A stretch of 64,000 bases of DNA from Streptomyces sp. XY006 (GTDB lineage: Bacteria; Actinomycetota; Actinomycetes; Streptomycetales; Streptomycetaceae). Positions 18,641 to 29,310 of the stretch are shown piece after piece (position 1 is the stretch's first letter; every line of letters starts with the position of its first letter). Both the position numbers and the translations under genes were made by a program. A model generated the notes under the pieces. It did not search any database, was not told the origin of the DNA, and worked only from the letters and a program-made list of their open reading frames with translations. The stretch lies in NCBI RefSeq assembly GCF_002237655.1, contig NZ_NOKT01000002.1:372001-436000 (forward strand), written 5' to 3'.

Positions 18641-18877
18641 TCACGCGAGGTCGCCCGTAGAGTCGTCGCCCCAGCTGTCCGGGCCGCCGCCGCGCCACTC
18701 GATCAGCCCCGAGGCCGCCACGTACGCCTCGTCGGCGTCCTCGATCCCCGCGCGCCGCAGGAACTCGGCGACGTCCAGCAGCCCGTAGGCGATGCCGAGG
18801 AACTGGTCGTCCACACGGACCCGCCGGCCGCCGTCCGCGGCGGGCGGGTAGACCACGACGGGTTTCACGGACGCCAT
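18641..18877 (-). CDS. hypothetical protein, small, Streptomyces-type
   Basis: 78 residues from ATG 18877. Sequence MASVKPVVVYPP then GGRRVRVDDQFLGIAYGLLDVAEFLRRAG and a C-terminal acidic tail. No signal peptide or membrane segment. The compact alpha/beta pattern and codon use support it as a real gene. Its function is unknown. It is separated from the next gene by 513 bp of repeat-rich non-coding DNA. Confidence 0.6.
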   Translation of the reverse strand: MASVKPVVVYPPAADGGRRVRVDDQFLGIAYGLLDVAEFLRRAGIEDADEAYVAASGLIEWRGGGPDSWGDDSTGDLA

Positions 18878-19390
18878 GCCACCAGCCTGAACGTGAGCGA
18901 CCCGAGCCGCCCCCCGAAGACGTCCGTTCGGCCGACCCGACGCTCCCGGCCTTCGACCGACCCGACGCCCCGGGCCACCCGCGCCACGACGGCCGCCCAG
19001 GGCCGGGGGCCAGGTGGCTGGGTGGCCGGGTGGCGGGATGGCCCAGGGCCGGGCGGTCGAGGGTCGGGCGGCCGGGCGGCCCGGGGCTTGGCGGCCGGGT
19101 GGCCGGGTGGCCCGATGCTTGGCGGCCGGGTGGCCCAGAGCCGGGCGGCCGGATGGCCGGGAGCCGGATGGCCGGGCCGGGAGCCGGACGGCCGGGAGCC
19201 CGGCAGTCGGGGTCCGGGCGGCCGGACCGGGGCTTCGAACGGCCCGGCGGGACACCCCCGCGGGATGCCCGCGGCGTATCCCCCCGGGGTGCCCCCTGCA
19301 GGATGCTCCCCGGCGGATGCCCCCCGCGGGATGCTCCCGGCGGGACGCCCCCGGCCCCGCCCCCCTGAAGCAGCCGCCGTAGTCGCCCCG
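18878..19390. repeat. 513-bp GC-rich degenerate repeat tract
   Basis: No gene seen. From about 18990 to 19240 the sequence is made of variants of gccgggtgg / gccgggagcc, with marked G over C excess on the plus strand. From about 19250 to 19370 it changes to C-rich units around gcgggatgccccc spaced about 18 bp apart (cgcgggatgccc, ccggggtgcccc, gcaggatgctcc, ggcggatgcccc, cgcgggatgctc, ggcgggacgccc). Frames open through it are a by-product of composition. It lies directly downstream of the UvrA-like gene stop, so the mRNA 3' end would be highly structured. Confidence 0.75.
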
Positions 19391-21787
<2,397 letters not shown>

Positions 21788-21887
21788 GCTGGCTCCATCT
21801 GTCGGGCGGGGCTGCCGCGCTCGGAGGTTCTCGTCCCCGCGCCGGACCCTCTCGGGTGCGGCGCGGGGGATGTGGGCACTAGTGGGT

Positions 21888-22304
21888 CTACTGGCCCTTG
21901 AGCTGCTGGATGCGGACCATGTTGCCCGCGGGGTCGCGGAAGGCGCAGTCGCGGACGCCGTAGGGCTGGTCCACCGGCTCCTGCACCACTTCGGCGTCGC
22001 CCGCCTGCAGCCGGTCGAAGACGGCGTCGACGTCGGTGGTCGCCAGGACGATGCTGGCGTAGGTGCCCTTGGCCATCATCTCGGTGATGGTGCGGCGCTC
22101 GTCGTCGGTGACGCCCGGGTCGGCGGCCGGCGGGTGCAGCACGATGTTGGTGCCGGGCTGGCCGGCGGGGCCGACCGTGATCCAGCGCATGCCCTCGTAG
22201 CCGACGTCGTTGCGGGCTTCGAAGCCGAGGGTGTCGCGGTAGAACGCCAGGGCGGCGTCCGGGTCGTCGTGCGGCAGGAAGCTGGCGTGAATGGTGAGGT
22301 CCAT
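21888..22304 (-). CDS. VOC family protein (glyoxalase/bleomycin-resistance fold)
   Basis: 138 residues from ATG 22304 (a GTG three codons upstream is also possible). MDLTIHASFLPHDDPDAALAFYRDTLGFEARNDVG opens the first beta-alpha-beta-beta-beta unit, and PYGVRDCAFRDPAGNMVRIQQ closes the second, with the Asp/Glu positions of a metal site partly kept. The enzyme activity cannot be assigned. It lies 10 bp downstream of the AraC-type regulator on the same strand, so the two form an operon. Confidence 0.85.
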   Translation of the reverse strand: MDLTIHASFLPHDDPDAALAFYRDTLGFEARNDVGYEGMRWITVGPAGQPGTNIVLHPPAADPGVTDDERRTITEMMAKGTYASIVLATTDVDAVFDRLQAGDAEVVQEPVDQPYGVRDCAFRDPAGNMVRIQQLKGQ

Positions 22305-22314
22305 GGCCCTCACG

Positions 22315-22761
22315 CTAGTTTCGGCCGGCGGCGGGCGCTTCTCGATTCCTGACCGGTCTGGTGACCTGCTTGGCGACGCACGACGGGATCCCGGCCGTCG
22401 CGCGCGCCGCCTCCCGCCGGTAGGCGCTGGGGGGCATGCCGACGAGCTCGGTGAAGCGGGTGCTGAAGGTGCCCAGCGACGAGCATCCGACCTCGAAGCA
22501 CACCTCGGTGACGCTGAGGTCGCCGCGGCGCAGCAGCGCCATCGCGCGTTCGATGCGGCGCGTCATCAGGTAGCTGTACGGCGACTCGCCGTACGCCTGA
22601 CGGAACGCGCGGCTGAGATGTCCGGCCGACATGTGCACCCCCCGTGCCAGCGCCTCCACGTCCAGCGGCTGTGCGTACTCCCGGTCGATCCGGTCCTTGA
22701 CCCGGCGCAGCCGGGCGAGATCGCTCAGCCGCTGCGCCGAGGCGGGTCTGCTGCTGCTCAC
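22315..22761 (-). CDS. AraC family transcriptional regulator, HTH-only type
   Basis: 148 residues from GTG 22761. Nearly the whole protein is the two-HTH AraC DNA-binding domain (VKDRIDREYAQPLDVEALARGVHMSAGHLSRAFRQAYGESPYSYLMTRRIERAMALL ... VTEVCFEVGCSSLGTFSTRFTELVGMPPSAYR). No N-terminal ligand domain is present, so it is either a constitutive or partner-dependent regulator. The downstream VOC gene 10 bp away is the most likely cotranscribed partner, as in many Streptomyces AraC/VOC pairs. Confidence 0.9.
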   Translation of the reverse strand: MSSSRPASAQRLSDLARLRRVKDRIDREYAQPLDVEALARGVHMSAGHLSRAFRQAYGESPYSYLMTRRIERAMALLRRGDLSVTEVCFEVGCSSLGTFSTRFTELVGMPPSAYRREAARATAGIPSCVAKQVTRPVRNREAPAAGRN

Positions 22762-22820
22762 ACGCGCGATCGTGTCACATCAGACGGACATGCGGTCGAT
22801 TTCCGGGACAGAGCCCACCC

Positions 22821-22951
22821 TCGCCGGACGCCACCCGCTCCGGAGAGACCACCCCCGCCGGACCCCACCCGCTCCAGAGAGACCACCCCCGCCGGACCCC
22901 ACCCGCTCCGGACAGAACCCACCCCCGCTCGACCCGACCGCTCCGGACGGG
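22821..22951. repeat. 34-36 bp tandem repeat, about 3.7 copies
   Basis: Unit cgccggaccccacccgctcc plus agagagaccacccc. Copies start at 22821, 22856, 22890 and (diverged) 22926. It lies between the AraC gene start and the ROK gene stop (255-bp gap), both on the minus strand, so it could affect only the AraC promoter region or the end of the ROK transcript. No coding role seen. Confidence 0.8.
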
Positions 22952-23016
22952 CCGACCTTCACCGGACCGGGCCCACCCCGCCGCTGCCTGAACGTTCCTG
23001 CTCGGTCTGCCCGGTC

Positions 23017-23970
23017 TCAGACCCCCGCGGCCGCCGCGTCCGTCCGCCGGGTCAGGGCCGCCGCCGCGGCCCCCACCAGCCCCGCGTCCGTGCCCATCTG
23101 GGCCGGTGCCACCGTGAGGTGCTGGACGAAGGACAGGGTCGCGTAGGTGCGCAGGGCCGTGCGCAGGGGCGTGAAGAGGATGTCGCCCGCCTTGCCCACT
23201 CCCCCGCCGATGACGACGATGTCGATCTCCACGAGGGTCGCGGTGGCGGCGATCCCGGCGGCCAGGGCCTGGGCGGCCCGCTCGAAGGAGGCCACGGCGA
23301 CCGGGTCGCCGGACCGGGCCGCCGCGGCCACCGCGGCGGCACTGGTGTCGCCGTCCGGGCCGGGCCGCCAGCCGTTCTCCAGCGCGCGCCGGGCGATGTT
23401 GGGGCCGCTGGCGATGCGCTCCACGCAGCCGTGCGAGCCGCAGGGGCACAGGTCGCCGTCGAGGTCGACGCTGATGTGGCCGATGTGCCCGGCGTTGCCG
23501 GTGGGGCCGGGGTGCAACCGTCCGCCGAGCACCAGGCCGCCGCCGACCCCGGTGGAGACCACCATGCACAGGGCGTTGTCGTGGCCCCGGGCGGCGCCCT
23601 GCCAGTGTTCGGCCGCCGTGATCGCCACTCCGTCGCCGATGAGCTCCACGGGCAGGTTCCCGGCCGCGGCCCGGACCCGGGCGACGAGCGGGTAGTCGCG
23701 CCAGCCGGGCACGTTGACCGGGCTGACCGTCCCGGCCGAGGCGTCCACGGGTCCGGCGCTGCCGATGCCGACGGCCGTGACGCGCTGCCACAGCGGCGAG
23801 GCGGTGAGCTCGCCGAGCACCTGCTCCACCGCCCGCATCACGGTGTCGCCGTCCTCCCGGGCGGGCGTCGGCCGCTGGGCGCGGGCCAGGATCCGGCCCC
23901 GGCCGTCCACCAGGGCGCCGGCGATCTTGGTGCCGCCGATGTCGAGCGCGGCCACGAGGTCGGTGTGCAT
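23017..23970 (-). CDS. ROK family sugar kinase (glucokinase-like)
   Basis: 317 residues. N-terminal ATP motif ALDIGGTKIAGALVD, STGVGGGLVLGGRL, the ExGH motif in NAGHIGHISVD, and the zinc-binding ROK signature CPCGSHGCVE are all present, so it is a catalytic ROK kinase and not a DNA-binding ROK regulator (no HTH at the N-terminus). Phosphorylation of glucose or an N-acetylated hexose is the usual function. It is divergent from the LacI gene at 24193, which suggests control by that repressor. Confidence 0.9.
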   Translation of the reverse strand: MHTDLVAALDIGGTKIAGALVDGRGRILARAQRPTPAREDGDTVMRAVEQVLGELTASPLWQRVTAVGIGSAGPVDASAGTVSPVNVPGWRDYPLVARVRAAAGNLPVELIGDGVAITAAEHWQGAARGHDNALCMVVSTGVGGGLVLGGRLHPGPTGNAGHIGHISVDLDGDLCPCGSHGCVERIASGPNIARRALENGWRPGPDGDTSAAAVAAAARSGDPVAVASFERAAQALAAGIAATATLVEIDIVVIGGGVGKAGDILFTPLRTALRTYATLSFVQHLTVAPAQMGTDAGLVGAAAAALTRRTDAAAAGV

Positions 23971-24098
23971 CAGTGTCGGATCTCCCCGTCAACCATGTGA
24001 AAAACGCCGTGAAAAGCCATCGCGCAGGACAAACCGCGGACCGGTCCCGCGAAGGTGCGCCGGTCCGGAGTTCGCGGTGGACAGTCTCCCCCGAGCCT

Positions 24099-24110
24099 GA
24101 CAACGTTGTC
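24099..24110. promoter_or_regulatory. LacI-type operator in the ROK/lacI intergenic region
   Basis: gacaacgttgtc is a perfect 12-bp palindrome, with flanking agcct/aggct (24094-24116) extending the symmetry around a 1-nt offset. A central CG and the TGACAACGTTGTCA form are typical of LacI-family operators. It sits 129 bp from the ROK start and 83 bp from the LacI start, in position to control both divergent genes. Confidence 0.7.
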
Positions 24111-24192
24111 CAGGCTCTATGCTCGACGCCACATCCTCATACAAACCCAGGACCGACGCATCCCCGTGGACGACAGGACAGGACACCGCACC

Positions 24193-25230
24193 GTGCCCCA
24201 GCCCCACCTCCGATCCGCCACGCGCTACGGCAACCGTCCGACGATGAAGGACGTCGCGGCCCGCGCCGGGGTCGGCCTCAAGACGGTCTCCCGGGTCGTG
24301 AACGGCGAGCCGGGGGTCACGCCGGAGACGGAGCGGCGGGTCCAGGAGGCGATCGACGCGCTGGGTTTCCGCCGCAACGACAGCGCGCGGGTGCTGCGCA
24401 AGGGCCGCACGGCGAGCATCGGCCTGGTCCTGGAGGACCTCGCGGACCCGTTCTACGGGCCGCTGAGCCGGTCGGTCGAGGAGGTGGCCCGCGCGCACGG
24501 CGCCCTGCTGATCAACGGCTCCAGCGCGGAGGACCCGGAGCGCGAGCAGGAACTGGTGCTGGCCCTGTGCGCACGGCGGGTGGACGGTCTGGTGGTGATC
24601 CCGGCCGGGGACGACCACCGGTATCTGGAGCCGGAGCTCAAGGCGGGCGTCGCCACGGTGTTCGTGGACCGGCCGGCCGGGCACATCGACGCCGACGTGG
24701 TGCTGTCGGACAACTTCGGCGGCGCCCGCGACGGCGTGGCCCACCTCATCGCGCACGGGCACCGCCGGATCGGCTTCATCGGCGACATGCCCCGCATCCA
24801 CACCGCCGCCGAGCGGCTGCGCGGCTACCGGGCCGCGATGGAGGACGCGGGCATACCGGTGGCGGACTCCTGGATGTCCCTCGGTGTCACCGACCCCGAG
24901 CGGGTGCGCAGGGCCGCCGAGGAGATGCTGTCGGGCCCGGACCCGGTCACCGCGATCTTCACGGGCAACAACCGGGTGACCGTCACCGTGATCCGGGTGC
25001 TCGCCGAGCAGACGCGGCGCGTCGCCCTCGTCGGTTTCGACGACATCGAGCTGGCCGACCTGCTGCAGCCGGGCGTCACCGTCGTCGCCCAGGACGCGGC
25101 GGACCTCGGCCGCACCGCGGCGGAACGTCTCTTCCGGCAGTTGGACGGCGGTCCTGCCACTCCCGAGCGCATCGAGCTGCCGACCCGGCTGATCACCCGC
25201 GGCTCGGGCGAGATCCCCCCGGCGGACTGA
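24193..25230 (+). CDS. LacI family transcriptional regulator
   Basis: 345 residues from GTG 24193 (VPQPHLRSATRYGNRPTMKDVAARAGVG); this start puts the HTH (MKDVAARAGVGLKTVSRVVNG, residues about 18-38) at the family's usual place. Longer GTG/ATG readings upstream run through the operator region and are less likely. The ligand domain is complete (ASIGLVLEDLADPFYGPL, HRRIGFIGD, VALVGFDDIELAD). It probably binds the gacaacgttgtc palindrome. The next gene starts 7 bp after its stop, so they share a transcript. Confidence 0.9.
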   Translation: MPQPHLRSATRYGNRPTMKDVAARAGVGLKTVSRVVNGEPGVTPETERRVQEAIDALGFRRNDSARVLRKGRTASIGLVLEDLADPFYGPLSRSVEEVARAHGALLINGSSAEDPEREQELVLALCARRVDGLVVIPAGDDHRYLEPELKAGVATVFVDRPAGHIDADVVLSDNFGGARDGVAHLIAHGHRRIGFIGDMPRIHTAAERLRGYRAAMEDAGIPVADSWMSLGVTDPERVRRAAEEMLSGPDPVTAIFTGNNRVTVTVIRVLAEQTRRVALVGFDDIELADLLQPGVTVVAQDAADLGRTAAERLFRQLDGGPATPERIELPTRLITRGSGEIPPAD

Positions 25231-25237
25231 GCGGCCC

Positions 25238-26053
25238 ATGACCCACTCCGTGGAACGGACGCTGCGAGCCCTCGGCCTCGCCGAGGCGCCGCGCGAGCAC
25301 CCCCTGCTGTATCCGGGCGCGTGGCCCGCCGACTCGGGGATCCTCGACGGGGACCGCTTCCTGCCGCCCGAGCGGCTGGTGTACCCCGACCGCACGCCCG
25401 TCCTCGCCATCGGCTCCAACGGCTCGCCGGGCCAGTTGCGGCACAAGATGCGCGAGTTCGGGATCAGCGCGCCCCTGCCGATGGTGAAGGCCCGGGTGAC
25501 CGGTGTCGACGCCGGTGTCTCCGCGCATGTGAGCCGCATGGGGTACGTGTCGGCCTCTCCGGTCGGCGCCCCGGACACCGTGCGCGCGCTGTTCGTGCTC
25601 TGGCTGGACGCCGAGCAGCTCGCGGTGATCGACGCGAGCGAGGGCGTGCCGGTGCCGGGCGGCAACTTCGACCGGGCCTGGCTGCCCGCGCCGGACGTAC
25701 GGATCGACCTCGCGGACGGCACGCGGCTGCCCGGCGCGTACGCCTACGTCAACCGGCACGGCGTCCTGCACGACGGCACGGGCGCGCCGCGCACCCACCC
25801 GGGCCAGCGCGCGCTGCTCACCGAGCTGCTCGTCGCGCTGCCGCGTCTGCGGGAGCTGTTCGGTGTCGTGCCCGAGGAGTTCTGCGCCCGGGCCCGGGCC
25901 GACCGGCGGCTGTGCGAGCGGGGCACGCGGCTGTTCGTCGAGGAGAAGCTGGTGACGGCCTCCGGTCTCGAGCGGTACGCGGCGGCCTCGGCACGCCGTC
26001 AGCAGAGCGGGAGCCCCGGGACGGGCCCGTCGTTGTCACCGCCCTTGACGTAG
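25238..26053 (+). CDS. hypothetical protein with gamma-glutamylcyclotransferase-like features
   Basis: 271 residues, starting 7 bp after the LacI stop. PVLAIGSNGSPGQLRHKM resembles the nucleotide-free 'YGSN-L' loop of the gamma-glutamylcyclotransferase/AIG2 fold, and later FVLWLDAEQLAVIDASEG recalls the family pattern around its catalytic acid. The match is weak and I do not assign function. The 3' end overlaps the convergent Ser/Thr kinase gene by 55 bp; the last 20 or so residues (RRQQSGSPGTGPSLSPPLT) look like non-coding read-through, so this C-terminus may be an accidental extension. Confidence 0.6.
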   Translation: MTHSVERTLRALGLAEAPREHPLLYPGAWPADSGILDGDRFLPPERLVYPDRTPVLAIGSNGSPGQLRHKMREFGISAPLPMVKARVTGVDAGVSAHVSRMGYVSASPVGAPDTVRALFVLWLDAEQLAVIDASEGVPVPGGNFDRAWLPAPDVRIDLADGTRLPGAYAYVNRHGVLHDGTGAPRTHPGQRALLTELLVALPRLRELFGVVPEEFCARARADRRLCERGTRLFVEEKLVTASGLERYAAASARRQQSGSPGTGPSLSPPLT

Positions 26054-27840
26054 ACGACGCTGACCCAGACGTCCCTGTTGCCGCTGTCGTCGTCGGTCTT
26101 CGCCCACCACACGTTGGTCCACTGGCCGGACGTCTCGCGACGGCCCAGGTTCTGCTGGCAGTAGAAGTAGTTGGTGCCCGCGTTGAGGATGCCCACCTTG
26201 GTGAAGGAGGCCGTGTAGGAGTCGGCGGTCTTCCACACCTGGCAGTTGTACTTGCCGCCGCCGATGGCGTGGCAGGCCGGGGCCGGGGTGCTCGTGCCGC
26301 CGCCGGTCGTACCGCCGCTCGTCGTACCGCCGTCGGTGCCGCCGCCCGAGGTGCCCGTGGACGTGCCGCCGTCGGTGCCGCCGGTCGTGCCGCCCGCGGA
26401 GGACTTGGCGGGGGCCGAGGTGGAGGGCCGGCCGGAGGGCTCGGGCTCCTTCTCGTCCCCGGGCTTCGCGGACGGGTTCTCGTCCTTGCCGTCGTCCTTC
26501 CCGTCCCCTGGCCGCGTGGGCCTCGGGGCGTTCGAGCCGTCGTCGGTGCGCCCGGGTGCGGAGGCCACCGCGCCGGCATCGGTCCGTGCGTCCGGTGCCG
26601 AGCCGTCGTCGTTGCCGAGCAGGGCGACCGTGGTGCCCGCGGCGGCGAGGACGACGGTGACGGCCGCGGCGGCGAGGAGGGCACGGGTCTTCTTGGGGCG
26701 GGAGGCGGGCTGTGGGGTCATCGGCCCCGTCGGGACTCCGGCGGCCGGTCCGCCGCCCTGCCCCGTCGCGCCCGCGCCGGCGGCCGCTCCGAGGGCCGCG
26801 GCCGGGCCGAATCCGGGTGCGCCGCCGCCCCGGGGTTCGTGCCGTCCGGCGGCGTCCTGCGAGGGCACGGGCCGCTCCGGCGGTCCGAAGCCCGGCGGCA
26901 CCGACGGCACGCTGCGCTCCGTCTCCGCCCGCGGGGCCGGACCCGTAGGGCCGCGCAGGGTCGACGTGGGCGTGTCCGTGCCGCCCGACTCCGCCACCGC
27001 CAGCAGCAGTTCGCGGGCCTGGCCCGCTTCGGGGCGGGCCTCGGGGCGCTTGTCCATCAGACGTTGCAGGACCGGGCCGAGCGGACCGGCGCGGCGGGGT
27101 TCGGGCAGCGGCTCGGTGACGATAGCGGTGAGCGTGGAGAACGTGGAGGTGCGGCGGAAGGGCGAGGAGCCCTCGACGGCCGCGTACAGCGTGGCGCCCA
27201 GGGCCCAGATGTCGGAGGCGGGGCCCGGGTCGGCACCCTGGGCCCGCTCGGGGGCCAGGTAGTCGAGGGAGCCGACGAGTTCGCCGCTGCGGGTGAGGTG
27301 TGTGGCCGAGCCGTCGCCCGGGTCGTCCATGGTGGCGATGCCGAAGTCCGTGAGGACGACCCGGCCGGAGCGGTCGAGCAGGATGTTGCCGGGCTTCACG
27401 TCCCGGTGCAGGACGCCCACGCGGTGCGCGGCGGCCAGCGCCTCCATGACCTCGGCGCCGATCCGGGCGGCCTCGTGCGGGTCGAGCGTGCCGCGGTCGC
27501 GCAGGACGTCGTCCAGGGACGGCCCGTCGACCAGCTCCATGACGATGAGGGGACGGCCGTCGACCTCGGCGATGTCGTGCACGGCGATGACGCCGGGGTG
27601 GCGGACCCGGGCCGCCGCGCGCGCCTCGCGCTGCATCCGCAGGTGCAGCCCGGCCAGTTCGGGTCCGGCCACGTCGGTGTAGGTGCGCAGTTCCTTGACG
27701 GCGACCTCGCGGCCGAGGACCTCGTCGACGGCCTTCCAGACGACGCCCATGCCGCCGCGCCCCAGCCGGGCGGTGACGCGGTACCGGCCCGCCAGCAGCC
27801 GGCCGGTCCCGTCCGCCTGCCCGTACTCCCCCGTTGACAC
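25999..27840 (-). CDS. Ser/Thr protein kinase with extracytoplasmic C-terminal domain (PknB-like)
   Basis: 613 residues from GTG 27840. Kinase domain about residues 20-280: glycine loop LGRGGMGVVWKA, VAVKE lysine, HRDVKPGNILL catalytic loop, DFGIA, SLDYLAPE. Then a Pro/Gly-rich linker, one transmembrane helix (ALLAAAAVTVVLAAAGTTVALLG, about residues 391-413), a long Asp/Lys/Pro/Ser-rich and then Gly/Thr-rich stalk, and a C-terminal module of about 95 residues with CHAIGGGKYNCQVWKTAD and YCQQNLGR. It lacks PASTA repeats. The terminal module may sense an extracellular ligand or surface stress. Confidence 0.92.
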   Translation of the reverse strand: MSTGEYGQADGTGRLLAGRYRVTARLGRGGMGVVWKAVDEVLGREVAVKELRTYTDVAGPELAGLHLRMQREARAAARVRHPGVIAVHDIAEVDGRPLIVMELVDGPSLDDVLRDRGTLDPHEAARIGAEVMEALAAAHRVGVLHRDVKPGNILLDRSGRVVLTDFGIATMDDPGDGSATHLTRSGELVGSLDYLAPERAQGADPGPASDIWALGATLYAAVEGSSPFRRTSTFSTLTAIVTEPLPEPRRAGPLGPVLQRLMDKRPEARPEAGQARELLLAVAESGGTDTPTSTLRGPTGPAPRAETERSVPSVPPGFGPPERPVPSQDAAGRHEPRGGGAPGFGPAAALGAAAGAGATGQGGGPAAGVPTGPMTPQPASRPKKTRALLAAAAVTVVLAAAGTTVALLGNDDGSAPDARTDAGAVASAPGRTDDGSNAPRPTRPGDGKDDGKDENPSAKPGDEKEPEPSGRPSTSAPAKSSAGGTTGGTDGGTSTGTSGGGTDGGTTSGGTTGGGTSTPAPACHAIGGGKYNCQVWKTADSYTASFTKVGILNAGTNYFYCQQNLGRRETSGQWTNVWWAKTDDDSGNRDVWVSVVYVKGGDNDGPVPGLPLC

Positions 27841-27976
27841 CGCTGCCCCGTTCCCCGTGACCCCACCGGATCCACCGACACGTCCGTACGTGGCAGACAG
27901 ACTACGGGGCGGCGGTGACGGCGACAGCCCCTGGTGAGGGCTGTGACAAGGCCGGTACCCGCCGCCTCGCGGGGTC

Positions 27977-29278
27977 TCAGGCGGACGCCGTCAGGTCCCC
28001 GCGCCGGGGCGCCGCGAAGCTCTCCAGGTCGGCCCGGGTCAGGCCGGTGAGCCGGGCGACCTCGCCGATGTCGAGGGCTCCGCAGTCCAGGCCGCGCAGC
28101 AGGTAGCCGGCGAGGGCCTTGGCGGTGGCGGGTTCGTCCATGACGTCGCCGGCGGTGCGGTTGGCGTAACGGGACAGGCGGGCGGCGGCCTGCTCGAAGC
28201 CCTCGCGGTAGAAGGCGAAGACGGCCGCGTAGCGGGTGGGGATGTGGCCGGGGTGCATGTCCCAGCCCTGGTAGTAGGCGCGGGCCAGGGCGCGGCGGGT
28301 CAGGCCGTAGTGCAGGCGCCAGGCGGCGTGGACCTTCTCGGTGGGGCCGACGGGCAGGACGTTGGTGGAGCCGTCGGAGACGCGTACGCCCGTGCCGGCC
28401 GCGGCGACCTGCATGACGGCCTTGGCGTGGTCGGCCGCGGGGTGGTCACTGGCCTGGTGGGCGGCGGAGACGCCGAGGCAGGCGCTGTAGTCGAAGGTGC
28501 CGTAGTGCAGGCCGGTGGCGCGGCCCTCGGCGGCCTGGATCATACGGGCGACGGTGGCGGTGCCGTCGGCTGCGAGGATGGACTGGCTGGTCTCGATCTG
28601 GATCTCGAAGCCGATCCGGCCGGGCTCCAGGCCGTGGGCCTTCTCGAAGGCGTCCAGCAGCCGTGCCATGGCGGTGACCTGCTCGGCGTAGGTCACCTTG
28701 GGCAGGGTGAGGACCAGCCCCGCGGGCAGGCCGCCGGCCTCCATCAGGCCGGTGAGGAAGATGTCGAGGGTGCGGATGCCCCGGGCGCGGACGGGCGCTT
28801 CCATGCACTTCATGCGGATGCCCGTGTAGGGGGCGGCGGTGCCCTCCGCGCAGGCCTCGGCGATGATCCGGGCGGCGCGGGCGGCGGCCTCGTCCTCCTC
28901 GGCGTCGGGGCGGTTGCCGTAGCCGTCCTCGAAGTCGACGCGCAGGTCCTCGATCGGTTCGCGCTCCAGCTTGGCCCGCACGCGCGCGTGGACGGGCCCG
29001 GCGAGCTCCTCGGGGAGGCCGAGGACGGCGGCGAATGAGCCGGCGTCCGGGGCGTGTTCGTCCAGGGCGGCGAGGGCCCGGTCGCCCCAGGAGCGGATGG
29101 TGTCGGCGGCGAAGACGTCGCCGGGCACGTAGACGGTGTGGACGGGCTGGCGGGTGCCGGGGTCTCCGGGGTAGCGGCGCTCCAGTTCGGCGTCGACCGG
29201 GGCGAGGGAGGCGCTGATCTCCTCGCTGACGGCGCCCGCGAGGCTCGTCGCCACCTTCTCCTGCTGGCCGTGACCCAT
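27977..29278 (-). CDS. DUF6986 family protein (HpcH/HpaI aldolase-like)
   Basis: 433 residues from ATG 29278, with aggaggg as ribosome site. The fold is recognisable from VDFEDGYGNRP, ...AAPYTGIRMKCMEAPVRARGI, LTLPKVTYAEQV, IGFEIQIETSQSIL and LHYGTFDYSACLGVS, which match the CitE/HpaI TIM-barrel (acid residues for divalent metal). Family members cleave or form C-C bonds in acyl-CoA or oxo-acids. In streptomycetes such genes tend to sit with glyoxylate or purine/allantoin metabolism, but no such partner is beside it here. The palindrome upstream suggests IclR-type control. Confidence 0.8.
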   Translation of the reverse strand: MGHGQQEKVATSLAGAVSEEISASLAPVDAELERRYPGDPGTRQPVHTVYVPGDVFAADTIRSWGDRALAALDEHAPDAGSFAAVLGLPEELAGPVHARVRAKLEREPIEDLRVDFEDGYGNRPDAEEDEAAARAARIIAEACAEGTAAPYTGIRMKCMEAPVRARGIRTLDIFLTGLMEAGGLPAGLVLTLPKVTYAEQVTAMARLLDAFEKAHGLEPGRIGFEIQIETSQSILAADGTATVARMIQAAEGRATGLHYGTFDYSACLGVSAAHQASDHPAADHAKAVMQVAAAGTGVRVSDGSTNVLPVGPTEKVHAAWRLHYGLTRRALARAYYQGWDMHPGHIPTRYAAVFAFYREGFEQAAARLSRYANRTAGDVMDEPATAKALAGYLLRGLDCGALDIGEVARLTGLTRADLESFAAPRRGDLTASA

Positions 29279-29295
29279 TCCGAGACCCTCCTGTT

Positions 29296-29310
29296 TTCCG
29301 CTGTACGGAA
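29296..29310. promoter_or_regulatory. IclR-like palindrome upstream of the DUF6986 gene
   Basis: ttccgctgtacggaa: 5-bp inverted arms ttccg/cggaa around ctgta, 18 bp before the ATG of the minus-strand gene. A related copy, atccgtagagcgaa, follows at 29317-29330, so two sites may be present. The shape resembles IclR-type operators such as those of ureide/glyoxylate regulons in streptomycetes; this is inference, as no IclR gene is in the window. Confidence 0.5.

Noticed and set aside
19014..19382. Gly/Trp/Pro-rich peptide frames in the GC-rich repeat tract
   Set aside because: They arise in both directions and several frames from the repeats; no start with a ribosome site and no codon bias.
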